A DNA stretch of 40,716 nucleotides from Pseudobdellovibrionaceae bacterium (GTDB taxonomy: Bacteria > Bdellovibrionota > Bdellovibrionia > Bdellovibrionales > JAMPXM01). The stretch lies in NCBI GenBank assembly GCA_021463345.1, contig JAJTYM010000033.1, positions 1 to 40,716 of the forward strand, read 5' to 3'. The notes under the pieces were generated by a model. The model was given only the letters and a program-made list of their open reading frames with translations, was not told the DNA's origin and searched no databases. Positions 8,151 to 16,497 of the stretch are shown piece after piece; within the stretch, counting starts at the first letter, position 1, and every line of letters starts with the position of its first letter. A program made the position numbers and the translations under genes.

Positions 8151-9629
8151 TCATTCAAGCCGGTAGTTCGGCGCCTCTTTCGTGATGCTCACGTCGTGCA
8201 CGTGCGATTCACGCAAGCCCTGCGGGCTGATCCGGACCCAGCGCGCTTTTTTCTGCAGATCCTCGATCGAGATCGAGCCCATGTAGCCCATGCCGGACTT
8301 GAGCCCACCGATCAACTGGTGCAGGATCGCGCTGGCCGATCCCTTGTAGGGCACCCGGCCTTCGATCCCTTCCGGCACGAGCTTGTCGAAGTCGGTGACA
8401 TCGGCCTGCGCATAACGGTCGCGCGAGCCTTTCTGCATGGCGCCCAAGGACCCCATGCCGCGGTACACTTTGTACGAACGGCCTTGGTAGAGAACCGTTT
8501 CCCCGGGCGACTCGTCGGCCCCGGCGAACAGGTTGCCGAGCATCACCGCGCTCGCGCCCAGCGCGAGCGCCTTGGTGATGTCGCCCGAGTATTTGATGCC
8601 GCCGTCGGCGATGATGGTCTTGCCGTGCCTCCGCGCGGCCGCGGCGCACTCGATGACCGCCGAGATCTGCGGCATGCCGACGCCGGCGACGACCCTGGTC
8701 GTGCAGATGCTGCCCGGCCCCACCCCGACCTTGACGATATCGGCGCCGCTCTTGGCGAGCGTTTCGGTGCCTTCGGCCGTCACCACGTTGCCGGCGACGA
8801 CGATGACGTCCTTGTATTTCGACGACACCCGCTTGACCATGTCGATCACGTTTTTCGAATGCCCATGAGCCGTATCGACGCACAAGACGTCGACGCCGGC
8901 GGCGACGAGCGCGTCCACGCGCTCGTGAGACGTCGCATCGACCCCGATCGCGGCCCCCGCGAGCAAGCGCCCGTGAGCGTCCTTGGTGGCGATGGGGAAC
9001 GCTTTCGCTTTTTCGATGTCCTTGATCGTGATGAGGCCCTTGAGCCTGAAATCGCGATCGACGACCGGGAGCTTCTCAATGCGATGCTTCTGCAGGATGA
9101 GCTTCGCCTGCTGCAGCGTCGTGCCCTCCCCGGTCGTGACGAGGTTCTCCTTCGTCATGATGTTCGCGATCGGCTGATCGAGGTTGGTCTCGAAACGCAG
9201 ATCGCGGTTGGTGAGGATGCCGACCAGGGTCCCGTCGACGGTCACCGGCACGCCGCTGATCGAATACTTTCGCATGAGATCGAGCGCATCACTGACCTTG
9301 GTCGTCGGCGGCAGCGTCACGGGCTCGAGGATCATGCCGCTCTCGTACTTTTTGACCTTCTCGACCTCGAACGCCTGGCCTTCGATGGGCAAGTTCTTGT
9401 GAATGATGCCCAGGCCGCCTTGCTGGGCGAGGATGCGGGCCATCTCGTTTTCGGTGACCGTGTCCATCGCGGCGGAAAGGATCGGCACGTTCAGGTGCAA
9501 GCCGCGCGCGAAATGGCTGCGGGCCGAGATCTCGCTCGGCACGATCTCGGAATACTGGGGCACCAACAGGATGTCATCGAAGGTGAGCGCCGTTCCCAAA
9601 AGACTTTCGGTGGAGTCATGGTTCGCCAT
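8151..9629 (-). CDS. guaB: Inosine-5'-monophosphate dehydrogenase
   Basis: 492 residues. It oxidises IMP to XMP with NAD, the committed step to GMP. It has a TIM barrel with catalytic Cys309 in GPGSICTTR, two CBS domains inserted at about 95-205, and the flap motif GMGSLGAM followed by a GSRDRY segment. The frame stays open far upstream, but the true start is the ATG at 9629: AGGAGG precedes it by 7 nt and the protein then begins as in the family (ALTFDDILLVPQYSE). This ATG shares one base with the TGA of the carbonic-anhydrase-like gene upstream, which points to translational coupling. Confidence 0.97.
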   Translation of the reverse strand: MANHDSTESLLGTALTFDDILLVPQYSEIVPSEISARSHFARGLHLNVPILSAAMDTVTENEMARILAQQGGLGIIHKNLPIEGQAFEVEKVKKYESGMILEPVTLPPTTKVSDALDLMRKYSISGVPVTVDGTLVGILTNRDLRFETNLDQPIANIMTKENLVTTGEGTTLQQAKLILQKHRIEKLPVVDRDFRLKGLITIKDIEKAKAFPIATKDAHGRLLAGAAIGVDATSHERVDALVAAGVDVLCVDTAHGHSKNVIDMVKRVSSKYKDVIVVAGNVVTAEGTETLAKSGADIVKVGVGPGSICTTRVVAGVGMPQISAVIECAAAARRHGKTIIADGGIKYSGDITKALALGASAVMLGNLFAGADESPGETVLYQGRSYKVYRGMGSLGAMQKGSRDRYAQADVTDFDKLVPEGIEGRVPYKGSASAILHQLIGGLKSGMGYMGSISIEDLQKKARWVRISPQGLRESHVHDVSITKEAPNYRLE

Positions 9630-10171
9630 CACTTCTCCTCCTGGAGGACGAGTCCGCCCTCGGGATTCTGGTACCAGGATTTCTTGTAGAACAGGTAATT
9701 GTCGGCCGAAGCGTCGAGGAACCCGAGCTCGGCCGGGGTGAGCGGCCGCACAGCCTTGGCCGGCCGACCGAGGATCAACCATCCCGGTTCGAACGTCGCG
9801 CTCTCGGTGACCAGGGAGCCGGCGCCCACGATCGCGCGGGTCGGGATGTGGGCGTTGTCCATGATCGTGGAACCCATGCCGATCAGGCAAAGGTCGTCGA
9901 TGCGGCAGCCGTGCAGCATCACGTTGTGGCCGATCGTGACGCGATTGCCGACGGTGACGTCCGCTTTTCCGTACGTGCAGTGAACGACCGAGCCGTCTTG
10001 GAGGTTGGTTTCGTCACCGACCGTGATCCGGCCGACATCGCCCCTCAAAACCGTGTTGAACCAGACGGAGCAGTCGCGGCCGAGTTTCACCTGCCCGATG
10101 ACTTGAGCGGTGGGCGCGATGTAGGTATTGGGCCCTATTTCAGGAACCCAGTCCATCAGTTTGAAGATCAT
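9629..10171 (-). CDS. Gamma-class carbonic-anhydrase-like hexapeptide-repeat protein (YrdA/PaaY type)
   Basis: 180 residues from the chosen ATG. A left-handed beta-helix is shown by repeated hexapeptides (IGQVKLG, ITVGDE, VTVGNRV, IVGAGSLV). The three zinc-binding histidines of the gamma class are present: His64 (SVVHC), His82 (TIGHN) and His87 (MLHGC). Members reversibly hydrate CO2 or are only structurally similar; activity cannot be read from sequence. A GTG at 10213 would add 14 residues. I prefer 10171 because family members start about ten residues before PEIGPNTYIAPTA. The stop overlaps the guaB ATG by one base, a coupling whose purpose is not obvious. Confidence 0.88.
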   Translation of the reverse strand: MIFKLMDWVPEIGPNTYIAPTAQVIGQVKLGRDCSVWFNTVLRGDVGRITVGDETNLQDGSVVHCTYGKADVTVGNRVTIGHNVMLHGCRIDDLCLIGMGSTIMDNAHIPTRAIVGAGSLVTESATFEPGWLILGRPAKAVRPLTPAELGFLDASADNYLFYKKSWYQNPEGGLVLQEEK

Positions 10172-10247
10172 CTGTTCCGTCTCGAAAAGCTCACGCGGAG
10201 GCTCGCGCCTCACGCCTGCAAAAACGCCCTGTTTCGGATCCGCGCCA

Positions 10248-10772
10248 TTACATCACGTACGGATGATTCTTGGAACCAATTTCCGTTTTTAAATTCAAGC
10301 CGCCCTCGAGTTCGGCCATTTCCACATCGATGTCGCGCGCACGATCGACGAACTCCTGCGTCGCGAAAAAACGCGCGCTGGCGGCCAGGCAAAGCGACAT
10401 CGCGTCGCCGGCCCGCATGTCGAGGCGCTCCAAGGCCGGGTTGCCGCTGAAATGAAGCGCGACGTACTGATGATGCCCTTTGACCTCGGTGAAAATGCAA
10501 CGCTCCAAACGCAGGCCGAAGCGTTCCATCATCGCCAAAGTCACGGCATGCGCGGCATAGGCCTGGTGCGAGTGGTCCCGGAGCGCGTAACTCGCGTCGA
10601 CGGGATTCAACCAGACCGGCAGCGTCATCAAGCCCGCCTTGTCCTTAAGCACGAGAACCGGCCGGCGCTGATGGCTGCCCAGCGTGATCCCGTAAACGAA
10701 CATCTCGGTGAGGTCCCTGGACAGCCTCGGCCTAGCGACGATCTTCTTGCGACGCTCCGTTTTGGCCTTCAC
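10248..10772 (-). CDS. Bifunctional nuclease (BFN/DUF151) family protein
   Basis: 174 residues. After a basic N-terminus of about 20 residues comes the BFN domain: MFVYGITLGS, RPVLVLKDKAGLMTLPVWL and a later DMRAGDAMSLCLAASARFF segment matching the usual (D/A)-R-x-(S/G)-DA-x-x-LA signature. Members have reported DNase/RNase activity, but the in vivo role in bacteria is unclear. The GTG start overlaps the miaB stop (GTGA), so translation is probably coupled to the tRNA-modification gene upstream. The C-terminus (about 140-174) may be lineage-specific. Confidence 0.85.
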   Translation of the reverse strand: MKAKTERRKKIVARPRLSRDLTEMFVYGITLGSHQRRPVLVLKDKAGLMTLPVWLNPVDASYALRDHSHQAYAAHAVTLAMMERFGLRLERCIFTEVKGHHQYVALHFSGNPALERLDMRAGDAMSLCLAASARFFATQEFVDRARDIDVEMAELEGGLNLKTEIGSKNHPYVM

Positions 10773-12115
10773 GGCAGGAGTTCCCCGCGCAGCACATTTG
10801 GAAACGCCTTGAGAACCTTCACCTTCACCGTGCGGCCGACGAAACCCTCGGCGCCCGCGCCCGGCTCAGGCGGATGGAAGTGCACGATCTTGTTCTGCGT
10901 CGAGCGGCCCATGAGATGGTTCTCTTCAGCCTTGTAGCGTTCGACGAGGACCTCGAGCTCGCGACCGTCGAAATCCTTGGCGAGGTCGAAGGAGATCTCG
11001 CGCTGCAGATCGATCAGTTCCTGAAGGCGGCGCGACTTGTCCGCGTCCGGCACTTGATCCGTGAATTTCGCGGCTTTCGTGAACGGCCTCGGGCTGTAGG
11101 CGAACGGAAAAATGTTGTCGTAACCGACCTCGCGCACGAGCGAGAGCGTGTCGCGGAACTGATCCTCGGTCTCGCCGGGGAACCCGACGATGATGTCGGT
11201 CGACAACACGACCCCGGGGATCCCGTCGCGGATCATGCGGACCTTGTCGAGATACTCTTCCCGCGAGTAACCCCTGTTCATGCGCTTGAGGACATCGGTG
11301 TTCCCACTCTGCACCGGCAGATGGATGTAATCCATGATCTTGGCGCGGCACTCGCGGCTGATGTCGACGAGCTCCTGGTTGAAGTCCTTCGGATGCGACG
11401 TCGTATAGCGGATCCTCTGGACGTCGGTGTCCTCGGCGAGCGTCTTCAGCAGTTCGCCGAAGTCGGCGCCGCAGCCGCTCCGGTAGGAATTCACGTTCTG
11501 CCCGAGCAGGGTGACCTCTTTCACCCCCCGCCTGACCAGGGCGTTCACGTCGGCGACGAGCTCGGCGAGCCCGCGACTGCGCTCGCGGCCGCGCGTGAAC
11601 GGGACGACGCAGAAGGTGCAGAAATTGTCGCAACCCTTCATGATGTTCACGAACGCCGACACGCCAGGATTGCGGATGAGAGTTTCGGTTTCGTAGGGCT
11701 TTTCGTTTTCGAAACGCGCCGAAACGCGCCGCTGGCGCGTTTCGGTCACGTCGGCGACGAGCTGTGGGAGAGCATCGATCGCGTCGGTGCCGAAGACGAA
11801 ATCGAGCAGCGGGATGTCGGCGAGCAGTTTCGCTTTCTCCTGCTGGGCGACGCAGCCGCCGACGCCGATCTTGAGCGCGGGATTGACGGCCTTGAGCGCC
11901 CGGTAACGGCCGACCTCGGAATGGACCTTGTGCACGGGTTTTTCCCGTACGGAGCAGGAGTTGATGATGATCAGCCCCGCTTTTTCAGGCGACTCGACCG
12001 GCACGTAGTTGGCCATCTCGAGCAGCGCGTACATCCGCTCGGTGTCGTTGACGTTCATCTGGCACCCGTAGGTGGAGATGTAAACGCCCTGTCCTCTGCC
12101 GATATCCTGCATCAT
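10769..12115 (-). CDS. miaB: tRNA-2-methylthio-N6-dimethylallyladenosine synthase
   Basis: 448 residues. A radical-SAM methylthiotransferase that modifies A37 of tRNAs reading UNN codons. The N-terminal UPF0004 domain has three cluster-binding cysteines (Cys18 in YGCQMN, Cys54 in NSCSVRE, Cys88 in GGCVAQ). The radical-SAM motif Cys162-x3-Cys166-x2-Cys169 sits in GCDNFCTFC, and a TRAM RNA-binding domain occupies about 385-447. QMN after the first Cys and the SVREK segment distinguish MiaB from RimO and MtaB. It heads the minus-strand block and is divergent to the acidic protein gene at 12298. Confidence 0.96.
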   Translation of the reverse strand: MMQDIGRGQGVYISTYGCQMNVNDTERMYALLEMANYVPVESPEKAGLIIINSCSVREKPVHKVHSEVGRYRALKAVNPALKIGVGGCVAQQEKAKLLADIPLLDFVFGTDAIDALPQLVADVTETRQRRVSARFENEKPYETETLIRNPGVSAFVNIMKGCDNFCTFCVVPFTRGRERSRGLAELVADVNALVRRGVKEVTLLGQNVNSYRSGCGADFGELLKTLAEDTDVQRIRYTTSHPKDFNQELVDISRECRAKIMDYIHLPVQSGNTDVLKRMNRGYSREEYLDKVRMIRDGIPGVVLSTDIIVGFPGETEDQFRDTLSLVREVGYDNIFPFAYSPRPFTKAAKFTDQVPDADKSRRLQELIDLQREISFDLAKDFDGRELEVLVERYKAEENHLMGRSTQNKIVHFHPPEPGAGAEGFVGRTVKVKVLKAFPNVLRGELLP

Positions 12116-12202
12116 CCGTTCGCGTCTTTCGCTGCCGTCCCCGGCAGGCGATCGCCCTCCGGAAACCGGTCAAAAAGTGAACTATTTTCAACAACTTCGA
12201 GA

Positions 12203-12231
12203 TTGTCCTGAAGTTGCCTTCGAGGTATAAG
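12203..12231 (+). promoter_or_regulatory. Sigma70-like promoter of the acidic orphan gene
   Basis: TTGTCC (12203-12208) and TATAAG (12226-12231) are 17 nt apart. Transcription would start near 12238, about 60 nt before the ATG at 12298, which has GAGGT 5 nt upstream. It lies in the divergent region with miaB. I could not identify a clear miaB promoter by eye. Confidence 0.55.
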
Positions 12232-12297
12232 CTCGCACCCCCGCGAAGTCAATGGAATCGCCCCTTCGCGCGGATACCGCCATAGATCGAGGTACGA

Positions 12298-12888
12298 ATG
12301 CAACCACGCCTCCCGACCAGTCTCCAATGGACCCCCTTCCCCCAGGAATTCTCCGATAAGATCCTGCAGGTCTTCCGCGAGAATTTCGCCGCTCAGGCCG
12401 CTCAAGGGGAGTTTTTCATCGACGGTCGCATCTATCCGCAAGAGATCCTGGTGCGCATCGGCTACCTGCCCAAAGGTCGCCTGCGCCAGGTGAACTTCGA
12501 GGCTTCGATGGAGTACTCGATGGAAAAAGGCGACGAAAAAAGCGAGGCGCAGCCGGCACAGAAAGCGATCTACGCGAGCGTCGATGTGCTGGGCTCGGTG
12601 CTCGAAGAGTATTTCGCCTCGGAAGACGCGGACGACATCGAGTTCCCGCTTCGTTGGCAAGCTTACGATTTCGAAGGGGCGATCGTTTGGCTGCAGCACT
12701 CGACCGTCAACACCCACCTCGAAGCGGAGGCTGACAAATGGCTGAGGGCCGACGACGCCAAAGCCCTCGTTTACGGCGAGGACCTCGGCGACGACGCGCT
12801 TGCTCGCGCGATCATCGACACGGAACTCGCTCAGGACGTGCAAAAAGAAATCCGAGCGAATCTCTCCAAAGCCCCGAAAATTCAATGA
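12298..12888 (+). CDS. Acidic cytoplasmic protein, unknown function
   Basis: 196 residues, no signal peptide or membrane segment. GAGGT lies before the ATG and a good promoter is upstream. The sequence is rich in Asp and Glu, especially after residue 70 (a run around EEYFASEDADD). The N-terminal half has alternating strand-like segments (GEFFIDGRI, ILVRIGYL, LRQVNFEASMEYS) consistent with a small alpha/beta domain. I recognise no family. Codon composition matches its neighbours. A long minus-strand frame covers the same DNA but lacks protein-like features, so I take the plus strand as coding. It is monocistronic and converges on the H1-like gene. Confidence 0.75.
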   Translation: MQPRLPTSLQWTPFPQEFSDKILQVFRENFAAQAAQGEFFIDGRIYPQEILVRIGYLPKGRLRQVNFEASMEYSMEKGDEKSEAQPAQKAIYASVDVLGSVLEEYFASEDADDIEFPLRWQAYDFEGAIVWLQHSTVNTHLEAEADKWLRADDAKALVYGEDLGDDALARAIIDTELAQDVQKEIRANLSKAPKIQ

Positions 12889-12962
12889 AACGGGTCCATC
12901 GCCCGAGGCCGGGCGAAAGAGCGACTCGGCCTTTCCCGCTTTCATTCCATCGCGGGCTCGGC

Positions 12963-12998
12963 GGGGCGGAGCACGCGACCGTCCGTGCGGCTCGCCCC
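12963..12998 (+). terminator. Possible terminator hairpin between convergent genes
   Basis: GGGGCG (12963-12968) pairs with CGCCCC (12993-12998), with an inner CACG/CGTG pair, and a short TCTTTT follows about 7 nt later. It lies 75 nt after the stop of the acidic protein gene, in the 121-nt gap before the convergent gene ending at 13010. The T-tract is short and displaced, so this is tentative. Confidence 0.3.
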
Positions 12999-13009
12999 AT
13001 CCAGGTCTT

Positions 13010-13945
13010 TTAAAACTCTTCCTCTTCGCGGGTGCTGTTCTCGCTCGACATGCCACGGACCTCTTCGAGGTACGACTGCGCCTCGTCCTCGTACTCGGTA
13101 TCCACTCCCGATTCGTCGATTTCCAACTCCGTAATCGCGGCCAGGAAATCCTTTTCGGTCCTCAGGTCCTTGCGGAGCATTTCGAGGTACTTGTCAGGGT
13201 AGCGAGCCGTGAGTTCCTCGATGTAACGCTCGAGCTTGCCCTCGGTGAGGATCTTCTTGCGAACCTGGATCTTTTTCCAGAACAGGAGGTAGTGGTAACG
13301 GCAATACCCGTCGACCACGGAAACCTGGTCGCAATCCTTCACACGGCAATAACGACGCCCTTCAGCGTCAGTGAGAATGACTTCTTCGGGCCCGTCGTCT
13401 TCCATCCCGGCGGCGGAATCTGTCGACGTGGCGTCGACCTCGTCCGATTCCCCTTTCGAAGCTTTACGGCTCTTTTCGGGCGTTTTTTCCGCTTTGGCGA
13501 AAGCTTTGCCTTTAGATGCCTTATCCGGAGAAACCTTATCCGATGCTTTCGGGATCGCTTGCTCGCTCGTTTTTTCAACCGCTTTTTCGATCGCCTTCTT
13601 GCCCTTCGCGGGTTCGATGGTTTTAGCGTTCGCTCTCTTCGTCACGGACGCGACAGCGCTGGGAGCGCCTTTTTTTCCCTTCACGGGCTTGGGCGCTTCA
13701 TTCTTCCTGGCCACGGCCTTCGCGGATGCCTTAGGAGCCGACTTGCTCTTATCGCCCCTCTTCTCGGCCTTTTTCGCCGCGACTTTCTTCGCCGGCTTGG
13801 CTGCCGCGGCTGTCTTTTTTTTCGTGCCTGAGGCTCCCGCGGAGGATACAGGACCGGATTTCTTTTTCTCCAGAGTGCCCTTCTTTGCGGCTTTCGCCGC
13901 GCCGAGTTTAGCTAATTTTTTCAAGGCTTTCTTGAGCTTCACCAT
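13010..13945 (-). CDS. Histone-H1-like Lys/Ala-rich protein with C-terminal Cys3His motif
   Basis: 311 residues in two contrasting parts. Residues 1 to about 165 are low-complexity Lys/Ala/Pro (many AKKA, PKAS and KKG units), like eukaryotic H1 tails and bacterial AlgP/HctB-type proteins that bind DNA. Residues about 168-190 are acidic. Residues 190-300 form a compact domain with Cys200-x4-Cys205-x9-Cys215-x2-His218, a plausible zinc site, followed by a charged helical region (WKKIQVRKKIL, GKLERYIEEL). The last ten residues are mostly Glu. I infer DNA or RNA binding; no known family is identified. The start ATG has only a weak SD-like GACGG. Confidence 0.75.
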   Translation of the reverse strand: MVKLKKALKKLAKLGAAKAAKKGTLEKKKSGPVSSAGASGTKKKTAAAAKPAKKVAAKKAEKRGDKSKSAPKASAKAVARKNEAPKPVKGKKGAPSAVASVTKRANAKTIEPAKGKKAIEKAVEKTSEQAIPKASDKVSPDKASKGKAFAKAEKTPEKSRKASKGESDEVDATSTDSAAGMEDDGPEEVILTDAEGRRYCRVKDCDQVSVVDGYCRYHYLLFWKKIQVRKKILTEGKLERYIEELTARYPDKYLEMLRKDLRTEKDFLAAITELEIDESGVDTEYEDEAQSYLEEVRGMSSENSTREEEEF

Positions 13946-14073
13946 AAGCCGTCATGCTTGCGGCAAACATAAACGAGAGTCAAGCCCCAAGCCACCCCGG
14001 ACCGGCGGATTCCATCATCGGTCCGGCGAGGCCCTCGAGCCTCCTTCGCATCCGTCCGGGGAAGAACCGCGGC

Positions 14074-15132
14074 TCAGTTGAGCGAGACGTTTCCGGTCTT
14101 GGTTTTGACGAAGACCGATCCCTTGCCCGAGCCGGAAAGTCGACCGGTGACGAATCTTTGAGTCGACGATTTCGACGAACCCAGGCTCGGGGGAGCGGAA
14201 AGCGAGCCTCCTTCGGTCTGCAAGCGCACCAACGCCCCTGAGCCGCCGGGCAAGTTCAAACGAACCGCGCCTTCTTGCGATTCGATGTTCACCTCAGGAT
14301 CTCCGAGGATCTTGGCCGCGACAGAGCCGTTGGCGAGTTGACCGCGCAAACCCCCATCCAACCCCTGAAGGCTCAATGAGCCGCGCCCCAACTCGAAATC
14401 GCAGCCGCCGTCGATTTTTTTCGCCACGGTCTGCCCGGAAAACGCCTTGAGCCTGAAGCTCCCTTTCAAACCTTGAAGCACGCTGTCCCCAGCGAAATTA
14501 TCGAGATCGAGGTCACCCTCGACGTTGGCGAGCTGCATCTTCGGGTTGAAGCCGTCCACCTCGACGCGCCCCTTGTGACCGTCGATCCTCAGTTCCCCCC
14601 GCTGCACTCGAGCGCGAAGCGGACCCTCATTTTTCGCCAGCCGCACCTGGCCTTCGACGACGTGGACGGCGAGCGCGGCTTTCCAGTTTTGCGCCTCCAC
14701 GCGGCCTTCGCGGAGCGAAATCTCGACCGGGACCGGCGGCGCTTCGATTTCAAAAACCAGCTCCGGGAAGCCCACCTTGATCTGCGCCTCCCAGTCGCCT
14801 TTGGCGTCAGGCCCTTTGACATCGATACGGAGCGTGTTTTCATCCCGGCGGACAGTGTAGGTCCATTGATCGAAACTTTCGAGCGCCCTCGCCGGAGCTT
14901 TATCGGGCAGCGTCTTGCGCGCCCGCAGCACCCCGCCCGCGCTCGAGGCTTTGGCTGGGATCAGACGCACGGCACCGTTCACGCCGTTCACAACGAGGCG
15001 ATCGCCACCCCTGATGTCCAGAGCGTAGTCCCTGTATTTGACTTCGCGAGCCTCTCCCGTCGCCGCCCATCCGACAAAAGCGACGATGACGAATTTGAAG
15101 GCCGAAACTATCGATCGGGGGTTACGCATCAT
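14074..15132 (-). CDS. Secreted protein with DUF4097-like beta-repeat domain
   Basis: 352 residues from ATG 15132, preceded by GAGG at 7 nt; the frame stays open far upstream but that part overlaps thiolase and is not coding. Residues 1-28 form a signal peptide (basic start, hydrophobic core, ATGEA). The mature protein is a series of short beta-strands with Gly/Asp turns (LRIDGHKGRVEVDG, NVEGDLDLDNFAGD, RLKAFSG), typical of DUF4097-type parallel beta folds. Such proteins are often envelope-associated, function undefined. It is divergent to the thiolase gene. Confidence 0.72.
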   Translation of the reverse strand: MMRNPRSIVSAFKFVIVAFVGWAATGEAREVKYRDYALDIRGGDRLVVNGVNGAVRLIPAKASSAGGVLRARKTLPDKAPARALESFDQWTYTVRRDENTLRIDVKGPDAKGDWEAQIKVGFPELVFEIEAPPVPVEISLREGRVEAQNWKAALAVHVVEGQVRLAKNEGPLRARVQRGELRIDGHKGRVEVDGFNPKMQLANVEGDLDLDNFAGDSVLQGLKGSFRLKAFSGQTVAKKIDGGCDFELGRGSLSLQGLDGGLRGQLANGSVAAKILGDPEVNIESQEGAVRLNLPGGSGALVRLQTEGGSLSAPPSLGSSKSSTQRFVTGRLSGSGKGSVFVKTKTGNVSLN

Positions 15133-15162
15133 CCGTTTGCCTCGCTGAAGGATTGCCCTCCG

Positions 15163-15192
15163 ATCACACACTTCGGCCTCGCGAGCTGTCAA
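15163..15192 (-). promoter_or_regulatory. Sigma70-like promoter of the DUF4097-like gene
   Basis: On the minus strand TTGACA (15192-15187) and TGTGAT (15168-15163) are 18 nt apart. The leader to the ATG at 15132 would be about 25 nt. A second TTGACA on the plus strand lies 32 nt away, so the two divergent promoters are back to back. Confidence 0.5.
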
Positions 15193-15223
15193 GAAAAGCT
15201 CTGCGCCCACGATTCCTCGCGAA

Positions 15224-15252
15224 TTGACAACCCACGGGGAGTCCTGTTGGAT
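15224..15252 (+). promoter_or_regulatory. Sigma70-like promoter of the thiolase/CoA-transferase operon
   Basis: TTGACA (15224-15229), 17 nt, then TTGGAT (15247-15252); a consensus -35 with a weaker -10. The leader would be about 35 nt and contains GGAGGT (15282-15287) before the thiolase ATG. Confidence 0.45.
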
Positions 15253-15294
15253 TGGGGCGCCTTTCCCACCCCCACACGTCTCGGAGGTCGAGCC

Positions 15295-16473
15295 ATGCAA
15301 ACGCCAATTTTCATCACTAGCGCCGTGCGCACGCCGATCGCGTCGTTCCAAGGCGCGTTCGCCGACGTCCCGGCTCCGCGCCTCGGCTCGACGGCGATCC
15401 GGGAAGCCCTGGCCCGCGCCGGCGTCGCCCCTGAGCGCGTCGACGAAGTCATCATGGGCGAGGTCCTCACGGCGGGCGTCGGTCAAGCCCCGGCCCGCCA
15501 GGCCGCGCTTTACGCGGGCCTCCCGAACACCGTCCCCTGCATGACGATCAACAAAGTCTGCGGCTCAGGCCTGAAAGCCGTCATGCTCGCGGCCGACAAC
15601 ATCGCGCTCGGCCACACTCACGTCGCCGTCGCCGGCGGCCAGGAAAACATGACCCAAGCCCCGCACCTCCTCCCGCATTCGCGCGGGGGTTTCCGCATGG
15701 GCCATACCAACCTCGTCGATTCGATGATCCACGACGGCCTCTGGGACCCCTACAACAACTGGCACATGGGCTTGGCGGCCGAGCTTTGCGTGAAAGAGAA
15801 CGCCTTCTCCCGCGAGGCCCAGGACGCGTTCGCGGTCGAATCCTACAGGCGCGCGCAGAAAGCCCAGGCGGAAGGATGCTTCAAAAACGAGATTTGCGCC
15901 GTCGAAGTCGCCGGCCGCAAAGGCTCCGTGAGAATCGAGGCCGACGAGGAACCGTCGAAAACCGATTTCGCAAAGATCCCAGCGCTCAAACCCGCGTTCG
16001 ACAAAACCGGCAGCGTGACGGCCGCCAATGCCTCGAAGATCAACGACGGCGCCGCGGCCGTGGTCGTGATGTCGGAAAGCGCGGTGAAGGCGTCGGGTGC
16101 CAAACCCCTGGCCCGCATCGTCGCGCACGCGACCAACGCGCACGACCCGAAGTGGTTCACCACCGCGCCGGTCGGCGCGATGAAAAAGGCCGTCGAACGC
16201 GCCGGACTCGGCATGGGCGACATCGATCTCTTCGAGATCAACGAAGCGTTCGCCGCGGTCGCCATGGTTGCGATGAAGGATCTCTCGATCCCGCACGAGA
16301 AAGTGAACGTGCACGGGGGCGCGGTCGCCCTCGGCCATCCGATCGGCGCATCCGGCGCCCGCGTGCTGACCACGCTCGTTCACGCCCTGCACCTGCACAA
16401 GAAACGCTACGGCCTGGCCACCCTGTGCATCGGCGGCGGCGAGGCCGTCGCGATGATCGTGGAACGCGCCTGA
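15295..16473 (+). CDS. Acetyl-CoA acetyltransferase (thiolase)
   Basis: 392 residues, the standard length. It condenses two acetyl-CoA or cleaves acetoacetyl-CoA. The nucleophile is Cys89 (NKVCGSG), with His348 (ALGHPIGASGAR) and Cys378 (CIGGGEA), the same positions as in the biosynthetic Zoogloea-type enzyme; NEAF is also present. GGAGGT lies 7 nt before the ATG. The frame extends upstream but that part is antisense to the DUF4097-like gene. It is the first gene of a three-gene operon with a CoA-transferase, which points to acetoacetate use or ketogenic amino-acid degradation. Symbol could be atoB, phaA or thlA; I leave it open. Confidence 0.95.
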   Translation: MQTPIFITSAVRTPIASFQGAFADVPAPRLGSTAIREALARAGVAPERVDEVIMGEVLTAGVGQAPARQAALYAGLPNTVPCMTINKVCGSGLKAVMLAADNIALGHTHVAVAGGQENMTQAPHLLPHSRGGFRMGHTNLVDSMIHDGLWDPYNNWHMGLAAELCVKENAFSREAQDAFAVESYRRAQKAQAEGCFKNEICAVEVAGRKGSVRIEADEEPSKTDFAKIPALKPAFDKTGSVTAANASKINDGAAAVVVMSESAVKASGAKPLARIVAHATNAHDPKWFTTAPVGAMKKAVERAGLGMGDIDLFEINEAFAAVAMVAMKDLSIPHEKVNVHGGAVALGHPIGASGARVLTTLVHALHLHKKRYGLATLCIGGGEAVAMIVERA

Positions 16474-16497
16474 AAGAGAATCGAAAGGGATGAAGAC

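Noticed and set aside
9630-9890. N-terminal extension of guaB
   Set aside because: Overlaps the carbonic-anhydrase-like gene in another frame and is not IMPDH-like; AGGAGG marks the ATG at 9629.
12112-13056. 314-codon minus-strand frame opposite the acidic protein
   Set aside because: Overlaps the plus-strand gene that has a promoter and ribosome-binding site, and overlaps the H1-like gene end; composition is unlike a folded protein.
14473-15294. N-terminal extension of thiolase in the same open frame
   Set aside because: Thiolase begins at 15295 with GGAGGT and the family N-terminus; the extension is antisense to the DUF4097-like gene.
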